Assembly: GCA_019246455.1 (NCBI GenBank)
Contig: JAFAQJ010000120.1
Location: 1 to 12,460 of the forward strand
Direction: 5' to 3'
Length of the DNA: 12,460 nt
Origin: Pseudolabrys sp.
GTDB lineage: Bacteria; Pseudomonadota; Alphaproteobacteria; Rhizobiales; Xanthobacteraceae
The notes under the pieces are model-generated. The model ran no database searches. It saw nothing but the letters and a program-made list of their open reading frames with translations, and was not told the DNA's origin. Of this stretch, positions 1-7,589 are shown one piece after another. How positions within the stretch are numbered: the stretch's first letter is position 1; each line of letters begins with the position of its first letter. A program made the translations under genes and the position numbers.

Positions 1-37
1 GTCTGGCTGACGGTGCAGCCGGCTCGCTGGCGCGACG

Positions 38-53
38 CCATTCGGGTGAATGG
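38..53 (+). other. Short inverted repeat upstream of trmJ
   Basis: CCATTC (38-43) and GAATGG (48-53) are perfect complements around a GGGT loop. There is no T run after it, so it is not a convincing intrinsic terminator. It could belong to the end of an upstream gene (frame +1 is open from base 1 to a TAG at 76-78) or to the trmJ leader. Nothing else is recognisable in bases 1-86. Confidence 0.3.
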
Positions 54-86
54 TCCGGCGGCCGACTCGGTAGGGTAGCATTCGGA

Positions 87-1277
87 ATGCCGGGCGCAGG
101 CACCGACAAAACCAAACGTTGGATCGAGACGCCCGGACCCGCGGTGATCCTGGTCGAAACGCAGCTCGGCGAAAACATCGGCGCGGCCGCTCGGGCGATG
201 GCTAATTTCGGCCTGTCGCGACTGCGCCTCGTCAAACCCAAGCAAGGTTGGCCCAACGAGAAGGCCGCCGTGATGGCGGCGGGGGCCGATCGCGTGCTCG
301 ATCACGCGGAGGTCTTTGGTACGTTCGACGAGGCGATCGCCGATTGCACCTTTGTGATCGCCTGCACCGCGCGGGCGCATGATCAGGCGAAGCCAGTGGT
401 TTCGGCTGATCAGGCGATGGCGTTGATCGCGCCGAAAATCGCGGCCGGGGAAAGTGTCGGGATCGTGTTTGGTCGCGAGCGCAACGGCCTCGAGAGCGAT
501 GAGGTAGGGCGGGCCGATGTGGTGCTAACCCTGCCGGTCAACCCGGCGTTCGCTTCGCTCAATCTAGCGCAGGCGGTCGCGGTGACATCCTACGAATGGT
601 TCAAGCTGGCGAGTGCCGGGCAGTTGCCGTTCTCGGCCCCCGAAAAATCGCCGTCCGCCCCCAAGCAGCAACTACAAGCCTTCTTCGCCGATCTCGAGAC
701 CGAACTTGACCGTATCGAATTCTACCGACCGCATGAAAAGCGCGGCACGATGAGCGTCAACCTACGCAACATCTTCAATCGCATGGCGCCGACCGAGCAG
801 GACATTCGTACCCTGCACGGCATCGTCATGGCGCTAGCGCAGGGTCGCAAGGGCCCGGCGCGAGGTGGCACACTTGACGGCACCCAAGCCGACGCACTGC
901 GGGCGTTATTGGCGGAGCGTGCGACTGGCGATGATGAGCGGCCGGCGCGCGGTTTGGCGAAACTTTTGCGGCGCAATCCGACCGAGGCCGAGCGCGTGCT
1001 GTGGCAGGCGCTGACCAACGACAAACGCTTCGCCGGGCGTGGCTTCAAGCGGCAGACACCCATCGGGCCGCATATCGTGGATTTCGTATCGTTCCCGTTG
1101 CGCTGCGTGATCGAACTCGATCCGGCGGACGACAACGAGGCGGCGGCGTTGGCGCGGTCCGATAAGCGCGCCTGGCTTGAGGCGCACGACTACAAGGTAT
1201 TGATGGTGACGGCGGCGGCGCTCAAGGCGGACGTCAACCGTGTACTCGACCAACTCGATGCGGCGATTGGGCGCTAA
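87..1277 (+). CDS. trmJ: TrmJ-type tRNA 2'-O-methyltransferase with C-terminal DUF559 domain
   Basis: Residues about 17-255 form a SPOUT-class RNA methyltransferase. Motif 1 is NIGAAARAMANFG (30-42), motif 2 IVFGRERNGL (126-135) and motif 3 PVNPAFASLNLAQAV (150-164); these build the knotted SAM site. TrmJ enzymes 2'-O-methylate nucleotide 32 of the tRNA anticodon loop. After a linker (about 256-285), residues 286-393 look like DUF559, a Vsr-like PD-(D/E)xK nuclease relative: LLRRNPTEAERVLWQAL, then FKRQTPIGPHIVDFV, then VIELD. The usual GGQH after VELD reads PADD, and the usual FWNNE near the end reads MVTAA, so nuclease activity is doubtful. E. coli TrmJ is about 246 aa, so the extra third is real. 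The ATG at 87 was chosen because homologues as I recall them start just before this point; the frame stays open upstream and the RBS (AGGG, 72-75) is weak. Methyltransferase identity is firm; the DUF559 call is good but its activity unknown. Confidence 0.88.
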   Translation: MPGAGTDKTKRWIETPGPAVILVETQLGENIGAAARAMANFGLSRLRLVKPKQGWPNEKAAVMAAGADRVLDHAEVFGTFDEAIADCTFVIACTARAHDQAKPVVSADQAMALIAPKIAAGESVGIVFGRERNGLESDEVGRADVVLTLPVNPAFASLNLAQAVAVTSYEWFKLASAGQLPFSAPEKSPSAPKQQLQAFFADLETELDRIEFYRPHEKRGTMSVNLRNIFNRMAPTEQDIRTLHGIVMALAQGRKGPARGGTLDGTQADALRALLAERATGDDERPARGLAKLLRRNPTEAERVLWQALTNDKRFAGRGFKRQTPIGPHIVDFVSFPLRCVIELDPADDNEAAALARSDKRAWLEAHDYKVLMVTAAALKADVNRVLDQLDAAIGR

Positions 1278-2047
1278 CCCTTGAGCGTCTTGGCGGCGAC
1301 GGCGTAAGCGCCGCGGATGAAGCCAAGATCGTTGCCAACCGCGCAGTAGCGGAAACCGCGCTTGCTTACCTCAAGGGCGCGTTCCGGCGTCGCGCAATAG
1401 AGCCCGGCAAACTTGCCAGCCCTCTTGCAGGCCGCGAGCACCTTATCGTTGGCGGCTTCGACGATCTTCGAATGCGGATCGAGCTCGGCGCCTTTTGTGA
1501 GGGTGATCGAGAGATCAGACGGGCCGACGAACAGGATGTCGATACCGGGTATCGCGGCGATGGCGTCGAGATTGTCCATCGCTTCCGGCGTTTCGATCAT
1601 CGCCAGCGTGATGATATTGTCGTTGGCCTCGCGCAAATAGCCCTTAAGATCAGCGCCGGACAACATCAGCGCGCGATGCGGGCCCCACGAGCGCTCGCCG
1701 ATCGGCGGGAATTTGCAGGCGTCGACGAAGCGCTTGGCGTCCTTCGGGTTGTTGATCATCGGCGCGACGATGCCTTCGGCGCCCCAATCCAGCGACTTCG
1801 AGGCGCCGCCGAAATCTTCGAGCGGGATGCGCACGATCGGCGCGGCGCCGCCCTGGCGGATCGCGGCGATGCCGACGCGGATTGCTTCGTAGTCCCATAG
1901 CCCATGCTGGGCGTCGATCGCGACGGCTTTGAAGCCTTCGCGCGCGGCGATTTCGAGAATGACCGGCGCGGCGAGCGAGCACCAGCCGCTGTACACCGTT
2001 TCGCCGGCGCGCAGCCGCGCCGCGAGCGAAAACCCCGGAAGTGCCAT
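1274..2047 (-). CDS. HpcH/HpaI-family class II 2-keto-acid aldolase
   Basis: This 257-aa protein matches the HpcH/HpaI aldolase/citrate lyase family, metal-dependent TIM-barrel enzymes that cleave or form 4-hydroxy-2-oxo acids into pyruvate plus an aldehyde (HpaI acts on 4-hydroxy-2-oxoheptanedioate, RhmA on 2-keto-3-deoxy-rhamnonate). Expected active-site residues are present: H48 in AIDAQHG, R73 in PIVRIP, metal ligands E152 in MIETPEA and D178 in VGPSDLS. The family-typical PPIGERSWGP (114-123) follows the GAEGIVAP strand. Length is normal. The ATG lies 7-8 nt after an AGGGG Shine-Dalgarno that overlaps the stop of the zeta-subunit gene, so the two are probably co-transcribed and translationally linked. 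No aromatic or sugar catabolism genes sit nearby, so the true substrate cannot be told. Its stop codon overlaps the trmJ stop on the other strand. Confidence 0.85.
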   Translation of the reverse strand: MALPGFSLAARLRAGETVYSGWCSLAAPVILEIAAREGFKAVAIDAQHGLWDYEAIRVGIAAIRQGGAAPIVRIPLEDFGGASKSLDWGAEGIVAPMINNPKDAKRFVDACKFPPIGERSWGPHRALMLSGADLKGYLREANDNIITLAMIETPEAMDNLDAIAAIPGIDILFVGPSDLSITLTKGAELDPHSKIVEAANDKVLAACKRAGKFAGLYCATPERALEVSKRGFRYCAVGNDLGFIRGAYAVAAKTLKG

Positions 2048-2057
2048 GACGCTGCCC

Positions 2058-2384
2058 CTATTTGCCCGCTTCGATTTGTGCGATCGCTTGCGTCATCGTG
2101 TCGATCATCATCTTCCTGATGTCCTGATCGGTGATGGCGACGCTTTTGGCGTCGAAATCCTTACGTAGTTTCCTCACGACGTCTTCATCGCCGGCTTCTT
2201 CGAGGTCGGCGAGCACAACTTCCTTGGCGTAAGCATCGGCGTCGGATCCGACGATGCCGAGTTTGCCGGCCGCCCACAGGCCAACCAGTTTGTTGCGTCG
2301 CGCCGTCGCCTTGAAACGCAGTTCCTCATCGTGCGCGAATTTCTTCTCGAAGCCTTCCTCGCGCTTGTCGAATGTGGTCGTCAT
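2058..2384 (-). CDS. F1Fo-ATPase inhibitor zeta subunit (DUF1476)
   Basis: The 108-aa product matches DUF1476, the alphaproteobacterial zeta subunit first characterised in Paracoccus denitrificans (about 104 aa), which binds F1 and blocks ATP hydrolysis through its N-terminal segment. The diagnostic N-terminus is present (FDKREEGFEKKFAHDEE, then RFKATARRNKLVGLWAAGKLG), followed by an acidic middle and a helical C-terminus (QDIRKMMIDTMTQAIAQIE). A longer reading from 2435 exists, but the ATG at 2384 has a GAGGGG Shine-Dalgarno just upstream and gives the family's normal start and length. It diverges from purC, a neighbourhood I recall from many Rhizobiales, though no functional link between the two is evident. 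The aldolase gene starts 10 nt after its stop. It should act in the cytoplasm on the F1 head. Confidence 0.9.
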   Translation of the reverse strand: MTTTFDKREEGFEKKFAHDEELRFKATARRNKLVGLWAAGKLGIVGSDADAYAKEVVLADLEEAGDEDVVRKLRKDFDAKSVAITDQDIRKMMIDTMTQAIAQIEAGK

Positions 2385-2515
2385 ACGCCCCTCGCGGAAT
2401 CCCGTGTGAGTCCTTATTTTCCGTGCGCCTTGCATATCGTCCGAGGGGCGTCAAGGCAACCTGGGTGACGCCGCACCGCGCTGGAAGTAAGGTGGACAAA
2501 GTATGTTCTCCTCGA

Positions 2516-2544
2516 TTGTGCTGCTCGGACGGTTGGGCTAGCTT
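2516..2544 (+). promoter_or_regulatory. Possible sigma70-type promoter of purC
   Basis: TTGTGC (2516-2521) and TAGCTT (2539-2544) are spaced by 17 nt and lie about 95 nt before the purC start. GGGCTAGCTT resembles the -10 region of many Rhizobiales housekeeping promoters. The match to consensus is modest, and this would place the start of transcription near 2551. I see no purine riboswitch in the leader. Confidence 0.45.
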
Positions 2545-2639
2545 GAATCGCGTACCCGGACATCGCGATTTGTTCGCCGCCCGGTTCCGCCGCCGCGGAC
2601 CTTAGTCATCACGTCCTAAAGAGGAGCCACGGCAATCCT

Positions 2640-3437
2640 ATGGACTTTCACAAACCACGGTACACTCCGATGAGCCGCCGTCGTCGCATTTACGAAGGCA
2701 AGGCGAAGGTCCTTTATGAGGGCCCCGAGCCGGGGACTTTGATTCAACATTTCAAGGATGACGCGACAGCCTTCAACGCCAAAAAGCACGAAGTGATCGA
2801 AGGCAAGGGCGTGCTCAACAACCGCATCTCCGAATATGTGTTCCAGCATCTGAATGATATCGGAGTGCCGACGCACTTTATTCGCCGTCTCAACATGCGC
2901 GAGCAGTTGATTCGCGAAGTCGAGATCATTCCGCTCGAGGTGGTGGTGCGCAATGTCGCGGCCGGCTCGCTGGCACAGCGCCTCGGCATCGAGGAAGGCA
3001 CGCAACTGCCGCGTTCGATCATCGAGTTCTACTACAAGAACGACAAGCTCGGTGATCCGATGGTGTCCGAAGAGCACATCACGGCGTTCGGTTGGGCTTC
3101 GCCGCAAGAAATCGATGACATCATGGCGCTGGCGATCCGCGTCAACGACTTCCTGTCGGGTCTTTTCCTCGGCGTCGGGATTCGCCTGGTCGACTTCAAG
3201 ATGGAGGCCGGACGACTCTGGGAAAACGACATCATGCGGATCGTCGTCGCCGACGAGATTTCGCCGGACAGCTGCCGGCTGTGGGATATCAAGACCAACA
3301 ACAAGCTCGACAAGGACCGCTTCCGCCGCGATCTCGGTGGACTGCTCGAGGCCTATACCGAAGTCGCCAAGCGCCTCGGCATCATGAACGAGAGCGAGCC
3401 GCCCCGCGGCACCGGCCCGGTCCTGGTGAAAGGTTAG
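2640..3437 (+). CDS. purC: SAICAR synthase (phosphoribosylaminoimidazole-succinocarboxamide synthase)
   Basis: PurC joins CAIR and aspartate with ATP to give SAICAR in de novo purine synthesis. Visible family marks are [16 protein letters not shown] near the N-terminus, [13 protein letters not shown] (ATP site), [14 protein letters not shown], the signature [14 protein letters not shown] (97-110), [11 protein letters not shown], and [14 protein letters not shown]. Length 265 aa is about 10 longer than usual. The ATG at 2640 has a strong AAAGAGGAG (2618-2626), though 13 nt away; an in-frame ATG at 2670 gives the more typical [10 protein letters not shown] start but lacks a Shine-Dalgarno, so the start is uncertain. 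It heads the pur gene run, although a hairpin-containing gap of 143 nt separates it from purS. Substrate AIR/CAIR supply and SAICAR removal (purB, at the right end of this window) complete the steps around it. Confidence 0.97.
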   Translation: MDFHKPRYTPMSRRRRIYEGKAKVLYEGPEPGTLIQHFKDDATAFNAKKHEVIEGKGVLNNRISEYVFQHLNDIGVPTHFIRRLNMREQLIREVEIIPLEVVVRNVAAGSLAQRLGIEEGTQLPRSIIEFYYKNDKLGDPMVSEEHITAFGWASPQEIDDIMALAIRVNDFLSGLFLGVGIRLVDFKMEAGRLWENDIMRIVVADEISPDSCRLWDIKTNNKLDKDRFRRDLGGLLEAYTEVAKRLGIMNESEPPRGTGPVLVKG

Positions 3438-3481
3438 GCAAAATCGCCCCGTTTGGGCCGTTTTTGCATGTGAATGATGTG

Positions 3482-3504
3482 AAGGCCGGCCTTGTGCCGG
3501 CCTT
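3482..3504 (+). terminator. Strong hairpin between purC and purS (terminator or attenuator)
   Basis: AAGGCCGGC (3482-3490) pairs perfectly with GCCGGCCTT (3496-3504) around a 5-nt loop. Only a short T run follows (TTT then GG), so termination may be partial. A weaker bulged hairpin just upstream (CCCC/GGG near 3448-3460) is followed by TTTTT at 3461-3465. Together they suggest reduced read-through from purC into purS. Confidence 0.5.
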
Positions 3505-3540
3505 TGGCGTCTCTAGTTTAGGCGTGAATAGGTTTGTTCT

Positions 3541-3560
3541 GTCGGCATTCCTGCGCCGAC
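3541..3560 (+). other. Second hairpin in the purS leader
   Basis: GTCGGC (3541-3546) pairs with GCCGAC (3555-3560) over an 8-nt loop, ending 20 nt before the purS ATG. There is no clear Shine-Dalgarno in this leader, so the structure may influence purS translation; this is inference. Confidence 0.35.
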
Positions 3561-3580
3561 TCGTGTCATAAGCCGCTGCG

Positions 3581-3823
3581 ATGATAGCCCGCGTCACCGT
3601 CACCCTGAAAACCGGCATTCTCGATCCCCAAGGCAAGGCCATTGAAGGCGCCTTGAAATCGCTCGGCGTCGCGGGCGTCGCCAGCGTACGCCAGGGCAAG
3701 GTGTTCGACATCGAATTGGACGGCGCCGACCGCGCCAAGACCGAAGCCGCACTCAAGGAAGCCGCCGACAAGCTCCTCGCTAACACCGTGATCGAAAACT
3801 ACCGCGTCGAGATTCTGGGATGA
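3581..3823 (+). CDS. purS: FGAM synthase small subunit PurS
   Basis: PurS is the small structural subunit that holds PurQ (glutaminase) and PurL (synthetase) together in the three-part FGAM synthase of Bacillus- and alphaproteobacterial-type purine synthesis. The 80-aa length is typical. The sequence has the expected N-terminal strand ([19 protein letters not shown]), [20 protein letters not shown] and the C-terminal [12 protein letters not shown]. Its stop overlaps the purQ ATG in an ATGA junction, so the two are translationally coupled. The start ATG at 3581 lacks a clear Shine-Dalgarno and is preceded by a small hairpin. A promoter of its own was not recognised. Confidence 0.95.
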   Translation: MIARVTVTLKTGILDPQGKAIEGALKSLGVAGVASVRQGKVFDIELDGADRAKTEAALKEAADKLLANTVIENYRVEILG

Positions 3824-4521
3824 AGGCGGCGGTTCTCGTCTTTCCCGGTATCAATCGCGAGCGCGACATGGCGCGCACCTTGCGCCTCGTGTCCGGCAAG
3901 GAACCGGCGATGGTTTGGCACGCCGAGACTGCGCTGCCGGCGAAGACCGATCTGGTCGTGATCCCCGGTGGATTTTCGTACGGTGATTATCTGCGCTGTG
4001 GCGCGATCGCGGCGCGCGCGCCTATCATGGACGCAGTGCAGGCCCATGCCGCCAAAGGCGGGCTGGTGCTCGCGGTGTGCAACGGTTTTCAGATCGCTTG
4101 CGAGGCGGGATTACTGCCCGGCGTTTTAATGCGCAATGCGCGGCTCAAGTTCATCTGCCGCGATCTCTATCTGCGGGTCGAGCATTCGGATTCGCCGTTC
4201 ACCCGCGGTTACAACGCCGGTCAGGTCGTCAAGGTGCCAGCGGCTCATGGCGAGGGTAACTATACGGCTGATACCGACACGATCGTGCGGCTCGAACAGG
4301 ACGGCCGGGTGCTGTTTCGCTATGCGGCGCCGGACGGCACGCTCGATCCAGACTGGAATTTCAATGGCTCGGTCAACTCGATCGCGGGCATCACCAATGA
4401 GAAGGGCAACGTGCTCGGCATGATGCCTCATCCGGAAAACCACGTGGAAGGCGCGATCGGCGCGACTGATGGCCGCGGCCTGTTCGCCGGGCTGGTCGAT
4501 ACGCTTGGCAAGGCTGCGTAA
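3820..4521 (+). CDS. purQ: FGAM synthase glutaminase subunit PurQ
   Basis: PurQ is the class I glutamine amidotransferase subunit: it hydrolyses glutamine and passes ammonia to PurL for conversion of FGAR to FGAM. The catalytic triad is visible as C87 in LAVCNGFQ, and H204 and E206 in [25 protein letters not shown] (49-65) is the typical oxyanion and interface segment, and length 233 aa is normal. The stand-alone glutaminase together with purS shows that this organism uses the small-PurL form rather than the fused 1,300-residue enzyme of gammaproteobacteria. It overlaps purS by 4 nt and ends 34 nt before the purL start chosen here. Confidence 0.97.
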   Translation: MKAAVLVFPGINRERDMARTLRLVSGKEPAMVWHAETALPAKTDLVVIPGGFSYGDYLRCGAIAARAPIMDAVQAHAAKGGLVLAVCNGFQIACEAGLLPGVLMRNARLKFICRDLYLRVEHSDSPFTRGYNAGQVVKVPAAHGEGNYTADTDTIVRLEQDGRVLFRYAAPDGTLDPDWNFNGSVNSIAGITNEKGNVLGMMPHPENHVEGAIGATDGRGLFAGLVDTLGKAA

Positions 4522-4555
4522 CTTGAAAACGGCGTCCGTGCGGAAAGACGATGAC

Positions 4556-6778
4556 GTGCTGCGAAACAAACCCAAGATCACGCCGCAACTCGTCGCTGAG
4601 CACGGCCTCAAGCCCGAAGAATATCAGCGCATCCTGGACCTGATTGGGCGCGAGCCGACGCTCACCGAGCTCGGCATCTTCTCGGCGATGTGGAACGAGC
4701 ATTGCTCGTACAAATCCTCCAAGGTCCATCTGCGCACACTGCCGACCAAGGGCCCGTGGGTGATCCAGGGCCCCGGGGAGAATGCCGGCGTCATCGACAT
4801 CGGCGACGGGCTCGCCTGCATCTTCAAGATGGAGAGCCACAATCATCCGAGTTACATCGAACCTTATCAGGGCGCGGCGACAGGTGTCGGCGGCATCCTG
4901 CGCGACGTGTTCACGATGGGCGCGCGTCCGATCGCCTGCTTGAACGCACTGTCGTTTGGCGACGTGACGCATGCCAAGACGCGCCACCTCGTCTCGGGTG
5001 TGGTCGCCGGCATTGGCGGCTATGGCAATTCGTTTGGCGTTCCGACGGTCGGCGGTTCGGTGCGCTTCCACACGCGTTATGACGGCAACTGCCTCGTGAA
5101 TGCGATGGCAGTGGGGCTCGCCAAGAAAGACGGCATCTTCTATGCGGCGGCGTCCGGCGTCGGCATGCCGATCGTCTATCTCGGCTCGAAGACCGGACGT
5201 GACGGCATCCACGGCGCCTCGATGGCGTCGGCCGAATTCGACGACAAGTCCGAGGAGAAGCGTCCGACCGTGCAGGTCGGCGATCCGTTCTCTGAGAAAC
5301 TTTTGCTCGAAGCGTGTCTTGAGATCATGGCCAAGGATTGCGTGATCGCGATCCAGGATATGGGCGCGGCGGGGCTGACCTGCTCGGCGGTCGAGATGGG
5401 CGCCAAGGGCGATCTCGGGGTCACACTCGATCTCGACAAGGTGCCGACCCGCGAAACCGGCATGAGCGCCTACGAGATGATGCTCTCGGAGAGCCAGGAG
5501 CGCATGCTCATGGTGCTCAAGCCGGAGAAGGAAAAGGAAGCCGAGGCAATCTTCCGCAAATGGGGGCTCGACTTCGCGGTGGTCGGTGAAACGACGCCGT
5601 CGAAACGTTTCATCGTGCGCCATGGCGGGGACGTGATGGCCGACCTGCCGATCAAGGAGCTGGGCGATCAGGCGCCGGAATACAAGCGGCCGTTCGTGAC
5701 CGGCGCGAAGCCAAAGCCGGTCGAAGCGCTTGCCGTCGAGCCGCCGGCCAGTATCACTGAAGCGCTCGAGGAGCTGATCGCGACGCCCGACCTCTGCTCG
5801 AAGCGCTGGGTCTGGGAGAAATACGATCACATCATCCTGGGCAATACCGTGCAGCGGCCGGGCGGTGATGCCGCCGTGGTGCGTGTCGAAGACGGGCCGA
5901 AGGGCCTGGCGCTCACCACCGACGTCACGCCGCGCTATTGCGAGGCCGATCCGTTCGAGGGTGGCAAACAGGCGGTCGCGGAATGCTGGCGCAACCTCAC
6001 CGCGGTTGGCGCGCGGCCGCTCGCCATCACCGACAATCTCAATTTCGGCAATCCGGAACGGCCCGAGATTATGGGGCAGTTCGTCGGCTGCGTGCGCGGC
6101 ATCGCCGAGGCCTGCAAGGCGCTCGATTTCCCGGTCGTGTCGGGCAACGTCTCGCTCTACAACGAAACCAACGGCCGCGCGATCCTGCCAACGCCCTCGA
6201 TCGGCGGCGTCGGCGTGCTTGACGACTTCACTAAATCCGCGACGCTCGCGTTCAAGAACGAAGGCGATGTCATTTTGCTGATCGGCGAGACCCAAGGCTG
6301 GCTCGGACAATCGCTTTATTTGCGCGACATCTGCGGCCGCGAGGAGGGTGCTCCGCCGCCGGTCGATCTGATCGAGGAAAAGGAGAACGGCGACTTCGTG
6401 CGCGGGCGTATTCTCGACGGCTCGGCTAACGCCGCGCATGACGTGTCGGATGGCGGGCTGTTGATCGCGCTCGCCGAAATGGCGATGGCGTCGGGCATCG
6501 GCGCCACGCTCGAAGCGGCACCCGACGACATTCCCGCCCACGCGTTCTGGTTCGGCGAAGATCAAGCGCGATATATCATCACGGTGCCGGCGGCGCAGGT
6601 CGATACGGTGATCGCGCGGGCGCGCAACGCCGGCATTCTGGCCCAACCTCTCGGCACGACCGGCAGCGAGGTGCTGGCGATCGCAGGTGAGCAGCCGTTG
6701 TCGGTCGTGGGTTTGCGCGAGGACTTCGAAGGCTGGCTGCCGGCCTACATGGCGGGCGAGACGCCGCCGTCGAATTAA
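4556..6778 (+). CDS. purL: FGAM synthase synthetase subunit PurL (small type)
   Basis: PurL uses ATP and PurQ-derived ammonia to turn FGAR into FGAM. The sequence shows [19 protein letters not shown] with the conserved H49 and K53, [14 protein letters not shown] (72-85), KMESHNHPS (91-99), [23 protein letters not shown] (103-125) and [18 protein letters not shown] (268-285), as in AIRS/PurL-fold ATPases. I chose the GTG at 4556: GGAAAG (4542-4547) lies 8 nt upstream and the product is 740 aa beginning (M)[12 protein letters not shown], the family's usual start and length. The frame is open back to 4469 inside purQ, but that would add 29 residues overlapping purQ. Other in-frame candidates are TTG 4523 and GTG 4538. 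Confidence 0.97.
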   Translation: MLRNKPKITPQLVAEHGLKPEEYQRILDLIGREPTLTELGIFSAMWNEHCSYKSSKVHLRTLPTKGPWVIQGPGENAGVIDIGDGLACIFKMESHNHPSYIEPYQGAATGVGGILRDVFTMGARPIACLNALSFGDVTHAKTRHLVSGVVAGIGGYGNSFGVPTVGGSVRFHTRYDGNCLVNAMAVGLAKKDGIFYAAASGVGMPIVYLGSKTGRDGIHGASMASAEFDDKSEEKRPTVQVGDPFSEKLLLEACLEIMAKDCVIAIQDMGAAGLTCSAVEMGAKGDLGVTLDLDKVPTRETGMSAYEMMLSESQERMLMVLKPEKEKEAEAIFRKWGLDFAVVGETTPSKRFIVRHGGDVMADLPIKELGDQAPEYKRPFVTGAKPKPVEALAVEPPASITEALEELIATPDLCSKRWVWEKYDHIILGNTVQRPGGDAAVVRVEDGPKGLALTTDVTPRYCEADPFEGGKQAVAECWRNLTAVGARPLAITDNLNFGNPERPEIMGQFVGCVRGIAEACKALDFPVVSGNVSLYNETNGRAILPTPSIGGVGVLDDFTKSATLAFKNEGDVILLIGETQGWLGQSLYLRDICGREEGAPPPVDLIEEKENGDFVRGRILDGSANAAHDVSDGGLLIALAEMAMASGIGATLEAAPDDIPAHAFWFGEDQARYIITVPAAQVDTVIARARNAGILAQPLGTTGSEVLAIAGEQPLSVVGLREDFEGWLPAYMAGETPPSN

Positions 6779-6808
6779 AAGTTATATGCGGGTAACGGTC
6801 CGCGCGAA

Positions 6809-6838
6809 TTGTCACTCGCGAAAAAACCGACCATAGTT
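6809..6838 (+). promoter_or_regulatory. Likely promoter for bolA-ridA
   Basis: TTGTCA (6809-6814) matches the -35 consensus at five of six bases. CATAGT (6832-6837) follows after 17 nt, or ATAGTT (6833-6838) after 18. It sits in the 111-nt gap after purL and would start transcription near 6844, giving a leader of about 45 nt before bolA. It suggests that bolA can be expressed independently of the pur genes. Confidence 0.55.
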
Positions 6839-6889
6839 TGTCCAGAATATCGGCTCATGCTGCGCCAAGGGCAGCTCTGGAGATCGTCC

Positions 6890-7120
6890 ATGCCGATGGA
6901 TGCGACCGAAATCGAACGGCTCATCAAGGAGAGCATTCCGGACGCGAGCGTGAGCATCCGCGATCTCGCCGGTGACGGCGATCACTATGCAGCGACTGTT
7001 ATAGCGCCGTCGTTCAAAGGCAAGTCGCGCGTCCAGCAGCATCAACTGGTCTATAACGCGCTCAAAGGCCAGATGGGCGGCGTCCTGCACGCGCTGGCGC
7101 TGCAGACTTCAGCTGAATAG
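6890..7120 (+). CDS. BolA/IbaG-family protein
   Basis: This 76-aa protein is a BolA-family member of the short IbaG-like type. BolA proteins pair with CGFS monothiol glutaredoxins to hold or transfer [2Fe-2S] clusters, and a CGFS glutaredoxin lies about 500 nt downstream. Visible marks are the N-terminal helix (TEIERLIKESIPDA), the GDGDHYAATVIAPSFKGKSR strand-turn, the QHQLVYNALKG helix with conserved H51, and the C-terminal VLHALALQT with the conserved His (H67) used as a cluster ligand in this family. The ATG at 6890 has GGAGA (6879-6883) 6 nt upstream; ATG 6896 is a possible alternative. Its stop TAG directly abuts the ATG of the RidA gene, so the two are translated from one message. A likely promoter precedes it. 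Confidence 0.9.
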   Translation: MPMDATEIERLIKESIPDASVSIRDLAGDGDHYAATVIAPSFKGKSRVQQHQLVYNALKGQMGGVLHALALQTSAE

Positions 7121-7510
7121 ATGGCCATAAAAATTTTATCACCGCAGGGCGCGATTGCCCCGACCGGCACCTGGAACGTCGGCGCGCGGGCCGGCGATTT
7201 TGTCTTTGTGGCCGGCATGCGCGGTATCGATCCGGAGACCAACGCACTCGTCGAAGGCGAGGAGGCGCGCGTGCGGCAGGCCTTCCGCAACATGGCGACG
7301 ATCGCCGCTTCCGAGGGCGCGACCCTCAAGGATTGCGTGCGGATTACGGTTTTCGTGACCGACATGGCGCGGCACCGCCCGATCGCCAATAGAGTCCAGC
7401 AGGAACTATGGGGCGGCGGGCCTTATCCCCCGCGTTCGATCGTCGAGGTTAAAGCGCTCAATCAAGCTGACTTTTTCGAGGTCGAAGGCACGTTTTACGC
7501 ACCTCGTTGA
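7121..7510 (+). CDS. RidA (YjgF/YER057c/UK114) family protein
   Basis: At 129 aa this has the length and fold pattern of RidA proteins, which hydrolyse reactive enamines and imines such as 2-aminoacrylate released by PLP enzymes. GDFVFVAGMRGIDPET (25-40), EARVRQAFRNMATIAASEGATLKDCVRITVFVTDM (48-82) and PYPPRSIVEVKAL (101-113) follow the family order. R105 and E120 fall at the positions of the catalytic Arg105 and Glu120 of archetypal RidA, so deaminase activity is plausible. It may belong to a Rid subgroup other than RidA itself. No Shine-Dalgarno is seen; the start codon touches the bolA stop, so translation is probably coupled. In related genomes as I recall them grxD usually follows bolA directly, so its place here is unusual. 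Confidence 0.88.
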   Translation: MAIKILSPQGAIAPTGTWNVGARAGDFVFVAGMRGIDPETNALVEGEEARVRQAFRNMATIAASEGATLKDCVRITVFVTDMARHRPIANRVQQELWGGGPYPPRSIVEVKALNQADFFEVEGTFYAPR

Positions 7511-7542
7511 TCAAAAAAATGGGGGCCATGCGTTTTCCCGGC

Positions 7543-7572
7543 TTGGGCTGGAGCGCGCGATTTTGCTACATA
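7543..7572 (+). promoter_or_regulatory. Possible promoter of grxD
   Basis: TTGGGC (7543-7548) and CTACAT (7566-7571) are 17 nt apart, with a further AT-rich stretch (ATATAT) overlapping. The start of transcription would be near 7578, leaving a leader of about 57 nt with a small hairpin. The -35 match is weak. Confidence 0.4.
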
Positions 7573-7589
7573 TATCGACACGGGAAGGG

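Noticed and set aside
1..78. Open frame +1 ending in TAG at 76-78, possibly the end of an upstream gene
   Set aside because: Only 25 codons are visible, nothing is recognisable, and such a length is open by chance in GC-rich DNA.
722..1253. Minus-strand open frames opposite the DUF559 half of trmJ
   Set aside because: The sense frame shows clear methyltransferase and DUF559 motifs; the antisense translations are Arg-rich without motifs.
2436..2639. Purine riboswitch or other known leader element before purC
   Set aside because: No conserved three-way junction core or recognisable riboswitch motif was seen; only a plausible promoter and Shine-Dalgarno.
3534..3572. Possible purS promoter built from TTGTTC and TCATAA
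   Set aside because: The spacing is about 27 nt, and at the correct spacing there is no -10-like hexamer.
4391..6646. A 751-codon open frame on the minus strand opposite purL
   Set aside because: Its translation is rich in Arg, His, Asp and Ala with no recognisable domain. It mirrors the codon pattern of purL, whose G/C-rich third positions rarely create stops on the opposite strand. The purL reading is certain.
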